A DNA stretch of 39,951 nucleotides from an uncultured Robiginitomaculum sp. (lineage in GTDB: Bacteria > Pseudomonadota > Alphaproteobacteria > Caulobacterales > Maricaulaceae), in contig CALLXE010000010.1 of the NCBI GenBank assembly GCA_938015875.1, positions 1 through 39,951 of the forward strand, written 5' to 3'. Both the position numbers and the translations under genes were made by a program. The notes under the pieces are model-generated. The model was not told the DNA's origin and did not search any database. It saw only the letters and a list, made by a program, of their open reading frames with translations. Shown here piece by piece: positions 1 to 7,307 of this stretch (positions within the stretch are counted from its first letter, which is position 1; each line of letters begins with the position of its first letter).

Positions 1-2
1 AA

Positions 3-31
3 AAAAGGCCCCGCAAAGTGCGAGGCCTTTT
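3..31 (-). terminator. Rho-independent terminator of the Bax-inhibitor-like gene
   Basis: A GC-rich hairpin pairs positions 7-15 with 19-27 (GGCC, one C-A mismatch, then CGCA) around a 3-nt loop. It is flanked by A's on the left and T's on the right. Read on the minus strand it is followed by a run of six U's, about 20 nt past the stop codon of the gene ending at 52. The flanking T-rich stretch on the plus strand means it could also end transcription entering from the left. Confidence 0.8.
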
Positions 32-51
32 CCGTATTTTTCGTGAGCGCG

Positions 52-798
52 TTATTCGCGGCCAAACAGGCTCATCAGGATTGAGAAGATGTTGATGAAG
101 GACAGCAGCAGTGAGGCTGCGCCGAACACGGACATTTTCTCTGCCATCGCCGGATTGCCGGCCGTGGCATAGTAAGTGCGCTTAAGCATTTGCGTTTCCC
201 AAGCGGTAATACCGCAAATCGCCAGAAGGCCGATGACGCTGATGACTTGATCCAGCGGGCCGGTGGCGGCGATGCTCGGGATGAACATGGACAGCAGGCG
301 GTAAGCGATATAGCCGAAAAACGCCATAATGCAGAACTTCGCAATCGTGCCCAAATCTTTCTTGGTCACATAACCGATCAGGCTGACGGAAGCGAAAGCG
401 ACGGCGGCCATGAAGAAAATCTTGGCGACAATCATCGGATTGGCAAAGACAGCCAGAGCGGACATCCAAATGCCCATAACGGCGGCAAAGCCGAACAGGA
501 ACATTTTAACGCCGGACGTGCTCATCGTGTGAAGCTTGGCACCCACGCCGCCAAAGGCGAACATAATGCCGAATGTCAAAGCGAGCGCTGCAATCGGGTT
601 TTTCACCATCATGCCGATCGATGAGAGGCCGGAGTTTGGCTCAAAAGGAACATTAATCAGAACAAAGTTACCGAATGCCCATGCCACGCCCATTGTGACG
701 AGCATAGCCAAGGTCATATAGCGATAGGTCCCCATCATAAATGTACGCAGACCCAGATCGGTATCCGCGCCGCGTGTTTGCATATTAAAATCGTTCAT
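52..798 (-). CDS. Bax inhibitor-1/YccA family membrane protein
   Basis: This is a polytopic inner-membrane protein of about 248 residues with six to seven hydrophobic helices, the pattern of the BI-1/YccA (TMBIM) family. Members are proposed Ca2+ or H+ leak channels or modulators of the FtsH protease; the bacterial role is not settled. Family-like features are the N-terminal TYRYMTLAML stretch and a late ITAWETQMLKR segment with conserved acidic residues near the last helices. I place the start at the ATG at 798 because AAGGAGC lies about 6 nt upstream; an in-frame upstream Met at 876 has no comparable ribosome binding site. It is monocistronic and followed by a clear terminator. Confidence 0.9.
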   Translation of the reverse strand: MNDFNMQTRGADTDLGLRTFMMGTYRYMTLAMLVTMGVAWAFGNFVLINVPFEPNSGLSSIGMMVKNPIAALALTFGIMFAFGGVGAKLHTMSTSGVKMFLFGFAAVMGIWMSALAVFANPMIVAKIFFMAAVAFASVSLIGYVTKKDLGTIAKFCIMAFFGYIAYRLLSMFIPSIAATGPLDQVISVIGLLAICGITAWETQMLKRTYYATAGNPAMAEKMSVFGAASLLLSFINIFSILMSLFGRE

Positions 799-938
799 AA
801 AAAGCTCCTTTAGCTTTGGATCGAAACGCCAATCGGGCGCGTATTTATTTATGCGCAGGATTGTTATTACGCCCAATATATAGGAAAGTTCACGCTTGTG
901 CCAATAAATTCACATCAGTTTAGTTTACGGAGATTTAC

Positions 939-1988
939 ATGGATATGCGCCCGCTCGGACGGACAGGAATAAAGGTCAGCTCGGTTTGCCTCGGCACGAT
1001 GACATGGGGCAATCAAAACACGCAGGCCGAGGCCTTTGAGCAGCTCGACTATGCCCTGTCCCGCGGTATCAACTTTATTGACGCCGCTGAGATGTATCCT
1101 GTGCCCGGAGACCCGAAGACCCAAGGCCGTACAGAAGAATATATCGGCAATTGGCATAAAGAGCGCGGCAATCGCGAAGACTTTGTTTTAGCGTCCAAAG
1201 TGGCCGGCCGCTCGGGCATGACTTATATGCGCGACAAAGCCGATGAAATTCGCCATAGCCCGGCGCAAATCAATGAAGCGCTGGAGAAATCTTTGGCCCG
1301 CCTTCAAACGGACCGCATCGACCTTTACCAATTGCATTGGCCGGACCGTCAATTTCCCGGCAGCGGGTTTGGATATCACAGCTATCACGACTACGAAACC
1401 GATGACATGGTCGCTCTTGAGGACATAGTTGAGACGCTGAACCGGCATGTTAAGGCCGGCAAGATTCGCGCCTTTGGCCTGTCTAACGAGTCCTCTTGGG
1501 GCGCAATGAAATTCATTCAAATTGCGCAAGCCAATGGCTGGGTGCGACCGGCGTCCATCCAAAATGCTTACAGCCTGATTTCACGCCGGTATGATTACGG
1601 ACTCGCAGAAGTGTCTTGCCGCGAGGATATTGGCTTGCTGGCATATTCGCCGTTGGCGCAGGGCTACCTGACGGGGAAGTATCGTGACGGCATTCCGAAA
1701 AACTCGCGCAAAGATCTGTTTGGAAACTTCCTTGGCCGCTATGAGGGCCCGCACGGCATTGACGCAGTAAACGCCTGCCTTGACGCTGCGAAAGACCTTG
1801 GCCTGACAGGGACACAATTTGCCCTGAAATTTGTCGAAACCCGTGATTTCGTGACGTCAAACATTATCGGCGCGACCACGCTGCAGCAGCTTAAAGATAA
1901 TATTGACGCCCATGATATTATCTGGACGAAAGATATGGAAAAGGCGGCAGATATAATCCATCGTAATTATCGCAGTCCGGCTTGCTGA
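939..1988 (+). CDS. Aldo/keto reductase (Tas-like)
   Basis: This 349-residue NADP(H)-dependent oxidoreductase has a TIM-barrel fold. The catalytic tetrad of the family is visible: D48 and Y53 in the FIDAAEMY stretch, K87 in LASKVAG and H133 in LYQLHWPD. The N-terminal RPLGRTGIKVSSVCLGTMTWG stretch and the long insertion after the catalytic His resemble the E. coli Tas subgroup. The physiological carbonyl substrate cannot be told from sequence. The start ATG is preceded by ACGGAGA at about 926-932. The next gene on the same strand begins 6 nt after the stop, so the two are probably co-transcribed. Confidence 0.92.
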   Translation: MDMRPLGRTGIKVSSVCLGTMTWGNQNTQAEAFEQLDYALSRGINFIDAAEMYPVPGDPKTQGRTEEYIGNWHKERGNREDFVLASKVAGRSGMTYMRDKADEIRHSPAQINEALEKSLARLQTDRIDLYQLHWPDRQFPGSGFGYHSYHDYETDDMVALEDIVETLNRHVKAGKIRAFGLSNESSWGAMKFIQIAQANGWVRPASIQNAYSLISRRYDYGLAEVSCREDIGLLAYSPLAQGYLTGKYRDGIPKNSRKDLFGNFLGRYEGPHGIDAVNACLDAAKDLGLTGTQFALKFVETRDFVTSNIIGATTLQQLKDNIDAHDIIWTKDMEKAADIIHRNYRSPAC

Positions 1989-1994
1989 TTATCC

Positions 1995-2549
1995 GTGATC
2001 CTGTTTGCCGCCATAGATTTACCCGGTCCCATCGCAAAAGATATTGCGCGCATGCAGCGCGGCGTGTCCGGAGCGCGGTGGCGCACAGCAGATCAACTTC
2101 ACATCACTTTGGGATATTTCGGGGATGTTGACGTCGATCACGCCGAAGCGCTGGATGACGCCCTTGCCCGAAGCCCCTTGCCGGGGTTTGAATTGACCGT
2201 GTCCGGCGCGGGGCATTTCGGACGCCGGGAGGTGCACGCCATTTGGGCCGGCGTGGAAGATGCCGCGCCCCTGACGGCGCTGCATAAATATTGCCGCCGG
2301 GCGGCCCGCGCCGCCGGCATCGTTATGGAAGCGCGAAAATATACTCCCCATGTGACGCTGGCTTATATGAAGCCGGAATCGCCGCTTGACCGGATCATTG
2401 CGTTTAAAAAAAATATGGCCGGTTTTTCAGCGGGGCCGTTTTGGGTCGACGGATTTCATCTTTATTCATCCCACCCGAAAAAGAAGGGGCCTAACCTTTA
2501 CCGCGTCGAAGCAAGCTACCCCCTCTTGGGCCCGTCTGCTGAGCTTTAA
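1995..2549 (+). CDS. thpR: RNA 2',3'-cyclic phosphodiesterase (2H family)
   Basis: This 184-residue protein belongs to the 2H phosphoesterase superfamily (LigT/ThpR), which opens RNA 2',3'-cyclic phosphates to 2'-phosphates and shows reversible 2'-5' RNA ligation in vitro. The two catalytic HxTx motifs are present: H36-I-T38 in HITLGYFG and H119-V-T121 in HVTLAYMK. The start is GTG at 1995, 6 nt after the aldo/keto reductase stop, with no strong Shine-Dalgarno sequence; translational coupling is likely. Its TAA stop interlocks with the stop of the convergent phosphatase gene, both using the same TTAA at 2546-2549. Confidence 0.9.
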   Translation: MILFAAIDLPGPIAKDIARMQRGVSGARWRTADQLHITLGYFGDVDVDHAEALDDALARSPLPGFELTVSGAGHFGRREVHAIWAGVEDAAPLTALHKYCRRAARAAGIVMEARKYTPHVTLAYMKPESPLDRIIAFKKNMAGFSAGPFWVDGFHLYSSHPKKKGPNLYRVEASYPLLGPSAEL

Positions 2550-3025
2550 GGCGCTCGGGATTTAATGTGCGCAATCAGGCCGCGGCTTGCCTGCTCAATC
2601 ATATCGAGCACATCTTCGAACCCGGTGGCTCCGCCGTAATACGGGTCAGGAACATCAGCGCCGGATTGCCCGGCAAAATCCATAAACAGGCCGAGATGGC
2701 CGTTCCAATTCACGGGTCTTTGCCCGGAGAGTTCTGACAGGTTTTTACGGTCCATAGCGATAATATAATCAAAGCGTGCAAAATCGAGGCTTTCGATTTT
2801 ACGGGCGGTTTGTCCGTCAAAACTGTAACCGCGCGCCGTCCCGGCGGCCTGTGATCGGGCATCGGGACGTTCGCCTTGATGCCAAGCGCCGGTCCCGGCG
2901 CTGTCAATGTCTATATCGGTCAATCCGGCCCCGGTAGACATATGCGTAAACACAGCCTGCGCCGTCGGGCTGCGACAGATATTACCGAGACATACAAATA
3001 ATACCGAAGATGTTTGATTTGTCAT
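2546..3025 (-). CDS. Low molecular weight protein-tyrosine phosphatase
   Basis: This 159-residue cytoplasmic phosphatase has the signature loop C12-LGNIC-R18-S near the N-terminus (CX5R). The general-acid Asp is in the DPYYGG motif at about residue 127. Length and motif spacing match the LMW-PTP family. In bacteria these enzymes often dephosphorylate tyrosine kinases of capsule synthesis or other phosphotyrosine proteins, but no such partner is nearby. Its start is only 23 bp from the divergent sirtuin start, so each promoter must lie partly inside the other gene or in that very short gap. Confidence 0.93.
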   Translation of the reverse strand: MTNQTSSVLFVCLGNICRSPTAQAVFTHMSTGAGLTDIDIDSAGTGAWHQGERPDARSQAAGTARGYSFDGQTARKIESLDFARFDYIIAMDRKNLSELSGQRPVNWNGHLGLFMDFAGQSGADVPDPYYGGATGFEDVLDMIEQASRGLIAHIKSRAP

Positions 3026-3048
3026 GGCGCTGTTTTAAACCGTTACGC

Positions 3049-3759
3049 ATGAGCATCAAGTCTATCGTTATATTGACCGGCGCGGGAATCAGCGCAGAAA
3101 GCGGCATCCAAACTTTTCGCGCAAGCGACGGGCTTTGGGAAAATCACCGCATAGAAGAGGTTGCCACGCCGGAAGGCTTCGCCGCCAATCCGGCCCTGGT
3201 GCATAAATTTTATAATGCGCGGCGGCAATCCCTTACGCGGGTCACGCCCAATCCGGCGCATATCGCGCTCGCTACACTGGAAACCGCCATGCAAAACCGC
3301 GGAGACGATTTCCTGCTCGTAACGCAAAATGTTGACGATCTGCATGAGCGGGGCGGCTCGCGGGCTTTGCTGCACATGCATGGAGACCTTAAATCTTCAA
3401 AATGCCTCGGCTGTGATTGGGTTGGCCCGCAAACCGGTGACACATCAATCGATACCCGATGCACCCGATGCGATAGCCGGGCCACAATCAGGCCCGATAT
3501 CGTTTGGTTCGGAGAAATGCCGTATTTTATGGATAAGATTGAGCGCGCTTTGCAAAGCTGCGATTTGTTTGTGTCCATCGGGACGAGCGGCGCAGTCTAT
3601 CCGGCGGCCGGATTTGTGCAGACCGCCAAGGCCTATGGCGCAAAAACGCTCGAGCTTAACCTTGAGCCAAGCGCAGGAAGTCTTCATTTCGACGAAACAC
3701 GCCTCGGCCCGGCCGGAACCCTTGTCCCTGCGTGGGTCGACGCGATTTTAAAACCTTAG
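3049..3759 (+). CDS. cobB: NAD-dependent protein deacylase, class III sirtuin
   Basis: This Sir2-family enzyme removes acyl groups from lysine using NAD+. The NAD-binding GAGISAESGI motif (residues 11-20), TQNVD, the catalytic H111 in HMHGDL, and four zinc-ligand cysteines (119, 122, 138, 141) are all present. A YxxR motif (Y55, R58) is the class III (SIRT5-like) signature and predicts desuccinylase/demalonylase as well as deacetylase activity. I chose the ATG at 3049, which gives 236 residues starting MSIKSIVILTGAG. An in-frame start at 3010 would overlap the divergent phosphatase start and adds a non-conserved leader. The stop interlocks with that of regA. Confidence 0.92.
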   Translation: MSIKSIVILTGAGISAESGIQTFRASDGLWENHRIEEVATPEGFAANPALVHKFYNARRQSLTRVTPNPAHIALATLETAMQNRGDDFLLVTQNVDDLHERGGSRALLHMHGDLKSSKCLGCDWVGPQTGDTSIDTRCTRCDSRATIRPDIVWFGEMPYFMDKIERALQSCDLFVSIGTSGAVYPAAGFVQTAKAYGAKTLELNLEPSAGSLHFDETRLGPAGTLVPAWVDAILKP

Positions 3760-4313
3760 CGCGGGGCGCGTTTGGCCAAAATGCGCTGCAATGTCCGGCG
3801 GTGCATATTGAGGCGGCGGGCGGTCTCGGAGACATTTTTCCCGCACAGCTCGTAAACGCGCTGAATGTGTTCCCAGCGGACGCGATCCGCAGACATCGGA
3901 TTTTCCGGTGGCGCAGGGCTGTCACCCGGACGGGCCAAAAGCGCTTTACAGACATCATCAGCATCCGCCGGCTTGGCCAGATAATCCACCGCCCCGGCTT
4001 TTACGGCCGCAACGGCTGTGGCCAGATTACCGTAGCCTGTCAGCATAACAATTTTACAATCCGGACGCGCGCGGTGCAGGTCTTCAACCACATCAAGGCC
4101 GTTTCCGTCCTCAAGGCGCATGTCCAGAACGGCAAAGGCCGGCGGGTTGGACTTTGCCGCAACCTTCGCTTCTTCGACGGTTTCAATGGCCGTGACGGCA
4201 AAACCGCGCTGCTCAAGGGCGCGGGCCATGCGATTACGAAACGGTCCGTCATCGTCCAAAATAAGGAGTGTTTTGTCATCCGGTAGGATGTATGCGGGTT
4301 GACCTTCTGGCAT
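3756..4313 (-). CDS. regA: Redox response regulator RegA/ActR/PrrA
   Basis: This 185-residue response regulator is the partner of the RegB kinase. The receiver domain has an acidic pocket (DDD at 20-22), phospho-acceptor D64 in VLDMRL, T92 and K114. The C-terminal quarter is a Fis-type helix-turn-helix (about residues 140-185) with the SETARRLNMHRRTLQRIL sequence highly characteristic of RegA/ActR/PrrA. In other alphaproteobacteria this system controls respiration, heme and carbon or nitrogen fixation genes according to redox state. An AAGGAG ribosome binding site precedes the ATG. It lies 120 bp downstream of regB on the same strand, and that gap contains operator-like repeats. Confidence 0.95.
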   Translation of the reverse strand: MPEGQPAYILPDDKTLLILDDDGPFRNRMARALEQRGFAVTAIETVEEAKVAAKSNPPAFAVLDMRLEDGNGLDVVEDLHRARPDCKIVMLTGYGNLATAVAAVKAGAVDYLAKPADADDVCKALLARPGDSPAPPENPMSADRVRWEHIQRVYELCGKNVSETARRLNMHRRTLQRILAKRAPR

Positions 4314-4336
4314 GTCAGCTCCTTTTGCCGTGGCTA

Positions 4337-4353
4337 CAGATAATATTTATCTG
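4337..4353. promoter_or_regulatory. Perfect inverted repeat upstream of regA
   Basis: CAGATAA-TAT-TTATCTG is a perfect palindrome with 7-bp arms, starting 24 bp before the regA ATG. No T-run follows and the arms are AT-rich, so an operator is more likely than a terminator. It does not match FNR or a known RegA consensus that I can recall. The bound regulator is unknown. Confidence 0.4.
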
Positions 4354-4355
4354 CT

Positions 4356-4373
4356 CTGTTTACGCCTGTTTAC
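4356..4373. repeat. Direct repeat CTGTTTAC, 10-bp period, upstream of regA
   Basis: Two copies of CTGTTTAC start at 4356 and 4366, exactly 10 bp apart (about one helical turn), next to the palindrome at 4337-4353. Same-face spacing suggests a dimeric DNA-binding protein, possibly autoregulation by RegA. This is inference from layout only. Confidence 0.35.
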
Positions 4374-4433
4374 ACACAAACGATTTAAAAATCACGCATA
4401 ACTCCTCTGCATTTTTGCGAAGGGTCACGCCGG

Positions 4434-5798
4434 TCAGACGGCCTCAATGCCGGCCCGGGGCCAACGTATGCGGACAAATGCGCCGGGGTTTTTACGGCGA
4501 TTGCCAAAATCAACAACGCCGCCCGTCCGTTCAATCAGTGTTTTGGAGATAAAAAAGCCCAGGCCCAGCCCGCCGGCGCCGGATTTATCAGTGCGCGAAG
4601 ATACGTAAGGTTCGCCGAGCTTAGACTTAATGCCCGGCTCAAACCCCGGTCCGTCATCTAAAATATCGACATAAATATTATCGTCATCCCATCGCCCCGT
4701 AATGCTGACGGTGGCGGCAGCAAAATCAACGGCGTTTTCGACAATATTTGTCAGGCCATACATCAGCTCCGCCTGACGTTTCAAATTAGGCGGCAACATT
4801 CCGGGGCCGTCCGCTGTAATATCAATCTCGGCTCCGAAACCAAAGAACGGCGCAGCTACTTCATCAAGAAGCGTTTGCAAATCAATCGTGTCGTGGATCT
4901 TATCCCCTTCATCACCCCGCCGGGCAAGCTGCTGCAAAATATCGCGGCATCGTTTCGCCTGTGACAACATAAGCCGCGCGTCTTTGCCCAGATCCGTGTC
5001 AGCTCCAAGCTCCAATGCCATTTCCTTGGCCGTCACCTGAATGGTTGCCAGCGGCGTTCCGAGCTCATGGGCCGCAGCCGCAGCCAAGCCGCCAAGAGCG
5101 GCCAGCTTTTGCTCGTGAGACAGCACGGCCTCTGTTGCCGCCAGAGCGTCAGACATGCGCCGCGATTCCAAAGAGGCCCGCCACGCATAGAGCGAGGTAA
5201 ACGCCATGCCGGTCATCAGGGCTATCCACATGCCGATTTTAAAGACGTCCGGAAGCTCAAACGCTTCGCCGGGATACCAAGGCAAGGGCCGGGCCTGAGA
5301 CAAAAGCGCGAAAGACAAAAGCGCAGTCAAGCCGATCAGCGTGAACAGGACCCGCTTTCTGAGCGTGGTTGCGCCGGTCACGACGGGCGCGATAAACAAA
5401 AGCGCAAACGGGTTTTCCATCCCGCCCGTCAGCCACAATAAAACCGCAAGCTGCAAGGCATCATAACCCAGTTGCGCAAGCGCTTCATTATCGCTGACCC
5501 GCCGGTCCAGCGGCGCGGCAATTGAAATGACAACATTGAGCAAAACGCTGGCTGCCACCGCCATAAGCGCAGGCATAAGCGGAAATTGAAACCCAAGCCC
5601 CAGCCACACAACGGTCAGCGCAATGGCCTGCCCGATGACCGCGCCCCACCGCAAGGCCACCAATGTCGAGCGGCGCAGACGGCCCGCCGAATAGGGCGTC
5701 ACAGAATGGCGGGCAAAAGCGCTCGCCTCTAATTGCTCGCGCTCAGATAAATCATCGGCGCCGGCATTAAATTGCGGGGGTAAGGGTATGTCTGTCAT
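4434..5798 (-). CDS. regB: Redox sensor histidine kinase RegB/ActS/PrrB
   Basis: This 454-residue membrane kinase has about six transmembrane helices (roughly residues 50-205), then a dimerisation/H-box domain with phospho-acceptor H244 in AAAHELGTPL. A catalytic domain follows with N-box (NIVENAVDFA), G1 (DDGPGF) and G2 (GGLGLGFF) motifs. Two RegB-specific redox features are conserved: the ubiquinone-binding heptapeptide GGMENPF at 125-131, and redox-active C284 in AKRCRDIL. It should sense quinone-pool or cytoplasmic redox state and phosphorylate RegA. It is divergent from sco, with 121 bp between the two starts. Confidence 0.95.
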   Translation of the reverse strand: MTDIPLPPQFNAGADDLSEREQLEASAFARHSVTPYSAGRLRRSTLVALRWGAVIGQAIALTVVWLGLGFQFPLMPALMAVAASVLLNVVISIAAPLDRRVSDNEALAQLGYDALQLAVLLWLTGGMENPFALLFIAPVVTGATTLRKRVLFTLIGLTALLSFALLSQARPLPWYPGEAFELPDVFKIGMWIALMTGMAFTSLYAWRASLESRRMSDALAATEAVLSHEQKLAALGGLAAAAAHELGTPLATIQVTAKEMALELGADTDLGKDARLMLSQAKRCRDILQQLARRGDEGDKIHDTIDLQTLLDEVAAPFFGFGAEIDITADGPGMLPPNLKRQAELMYGLTNIVENAVDFAAATVSITGRWDDDNIYVDILDDGPGFEPGIKSKLGEPYVSSRTDKSGAGGLGLGFFISKTLIERTGGVVDFGNRRKNPGAFVRIRWPRAGIEAV

Positions 5799-5919
5799 AG
5801 TCTCTTATAGCCCGGCGGCGCCTGATTGCCATATCCTCATCTTGCCCGCGACCAACTGCCGTAAGGGCAAAGGCCTGACTTCGGGCTATACGGGTGTTTG
5901 ATTTTTAAGGATCTGTTTT

Positions 5920-6522
5920 ATGCTGCGTTTATTGTCTGTCACCGTTTGTCTGTCCCTGAGTTTGGCCGCCTGCTCGCCAAACGCGCCGGTCAAAGGCGCG
6001 GCGTGCTCATCCCTTGGAAAGGCCGATATTGGCGGGCCGTTCAGTTTGGTCAATCAGGACGCAGAGCCGGTCACGTTTGAAACTTATTTGGGCAAGCCGC
6101 AGCTGATTTATTTCGGATTTGGATATTGCCCGGATGTCTGCCCGACCAGCCTGCAAAAAATGGGCGCAGCCATGAGTATTTTAGGCGAGCAGCAAAATGA
6201 CATTCAGCCTATGCTGTTTTCTATCGACCCGCAGCGCGACACACCGGAAAGTTTAAAGCTTTACCTGACAGCGTCCGGCTTTCCCCAAAACCTTGTCGCC
6301 CTGACCGGTACGCAAGCACAGGTCGATGCCGCGATCAAAACCTACCGCATATTTGCCAAACGCGTCGAGGATCCGCAGAGCGCGGCCGGATACACAATGG
6401 ATCATGCCAGCCTGTTTTATCTTATGGATGAGAAAGGCGAATTTGTTGACGTCATGGGCCATGACGCAACACCGCCTGAAATGGCAGCGCGGCTGAAAAA
6501 ATATCTGAAAACCGGCTGCTGA
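5920..6522 (+). CDS. SCO1/SenC/PrrC copper chaperone lipoprotein
   Basis: This 200-residue protein has a lipoprotein signal (lipobox LAAC, Cys18), so it is anchored to a membrane facing the periplasm. The thioredoxin-like fold carries the Sco copper site CPDVC (C70, C74) and H162 in YTMDHASLFY. Sco proteins deliver copper to the CuA centre of cytochrome c oxidase or act as thiol oxidoreductases. Its place next to regB/regA is a conserved alphaproteobacterial association (senC/prrC). A TTAAGGA ribosome binding site lies just upstream of the ATG. Confidence 0.94.
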   Translation: MLRLLSVTVCLSLSLAACSPNAPVKGAACSSLGKADIGGPFSLVNQDAEPVTFETYLGKPQLIYFGFGYCPDVCPTSLQKMGAAMSILGEQQNDIQPMLFSIDPQRDTPESLKLYLTASGFPQNLVALTGTQAQVDAAIKTYRIFAKRVEDPQSAAGYTMDHASLFYLMDEKGEFVDVMGHDATPPEMAARLKKYLKTGC

Positions 6523-6577
6523 TATTAAAGGCGGCGGGCCTCTTCACATTTGGTACAAACACCTCCAATTATAAATT

Positions 6578-7303
6578 ATGGGTTTTTTCTCTCAAAAGAC
6601 AAAAGCTGATGCGCCGACCGATCCGCGTATCGAGTTTAAAGTGCAGCCGCGGGCGCGCCGTATCAGTCTGAAAATGGACAATGCGCGCCGCCGCATGATC
6701 GTCAATGCGCCGTCGGATCGACAAATGCCGGCGGCCCGTAAATTTGCCCGTGATAAAGCAGACTGGATTGCCGTCCACCTGGAGGCTCTGCCCCCCGCGC
6801 AGCCTTTTGAAAAAGGACAATATATACTTTATCAAGGCGAGCCCGCTCTGATCGTCTCGCCGCCCGGACGGGCGCAGCCACGATTTGAGCCGGCGACTGA
6901 TGAGGCTCCGGCAAAATTGATTGTGCCGGCCCCGCCGGACGCGCTCGACGAACGGGTGCGCCGGTTTTTAATCAAACAGGCTCGCGAGGCCGTGACCCGG
7001 TGCACGACATATCACGCCGGCCAATTGGGCGTCAGCGTCAATAAGATCAGCGTTCGGGATACGTCATCACGGTGGGGGTCCTGCGCCCCGGGCGGGATTA
7101 TCTCTTATTCATGGCGGCTGATTTGCGCGCCGCCTTTTGTACTTGATTATGTCTGCGCCCATGAGGTCGCCCACATTCTTCAGGCCAATCACAGTCGCGA
7201 CTTTTGGGATTTGGTCGACGGGCTTGTTGATACGGTAAAACCGGCGAAAAAATGGCTGTCCGATCACGGCGCAAAACTGCATGCGGTCGGTGCACAATTT
7301 TAA
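6578..7303 (+). CDS. YgjP-like zinc metallopeptidase (DUF45/M48 family)
   Basis: This 241-residue soluble protein has a C-terminal metallopeptidase domain. HEVAH at 195-199 supplies two zinc ligands and the catalytic Glu, and H205 in ANHSRDFW is the likely third ligand. The preceding SSRWGSC stretch is typical of the YgjP/DUF45 family. The family is widespread but its substrate is poorly known. There is no signal peptide, so it should be cytoplasmic. It converges on the penicillin-binding protein gene with only 4 bp between stops. Confidence 0.88.
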   Translation: MGFFSQKTKADAPTDPRIEFKVQPRARRISLKMDNARRRMIVNAPSDRQMPAARKFARDKADWIAVHLEALPPAQPFEKGQYILYQGEPALIVSPPGRAQPRFEPATDEAPAKLIVPAPPDALDERVRRFLIKQAREAVTRCTTYHAGQLGVSVNKISVRDTSSRWGSCAPGGIISYSWRLICAPPFVLDYVCAHEVAHILQANHSRDFWDLVDGLVDTVKPAKKWLSDHGAKLHAVGAQF

Positions 7304-7307
7304 TCCG

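Noticed and set aside
4337-4353. Terminator after regB
   Set aside because: The stem is AT-rich, no U-tract follows on the regB strand, and it lies much closer to regA than to the regB stop.
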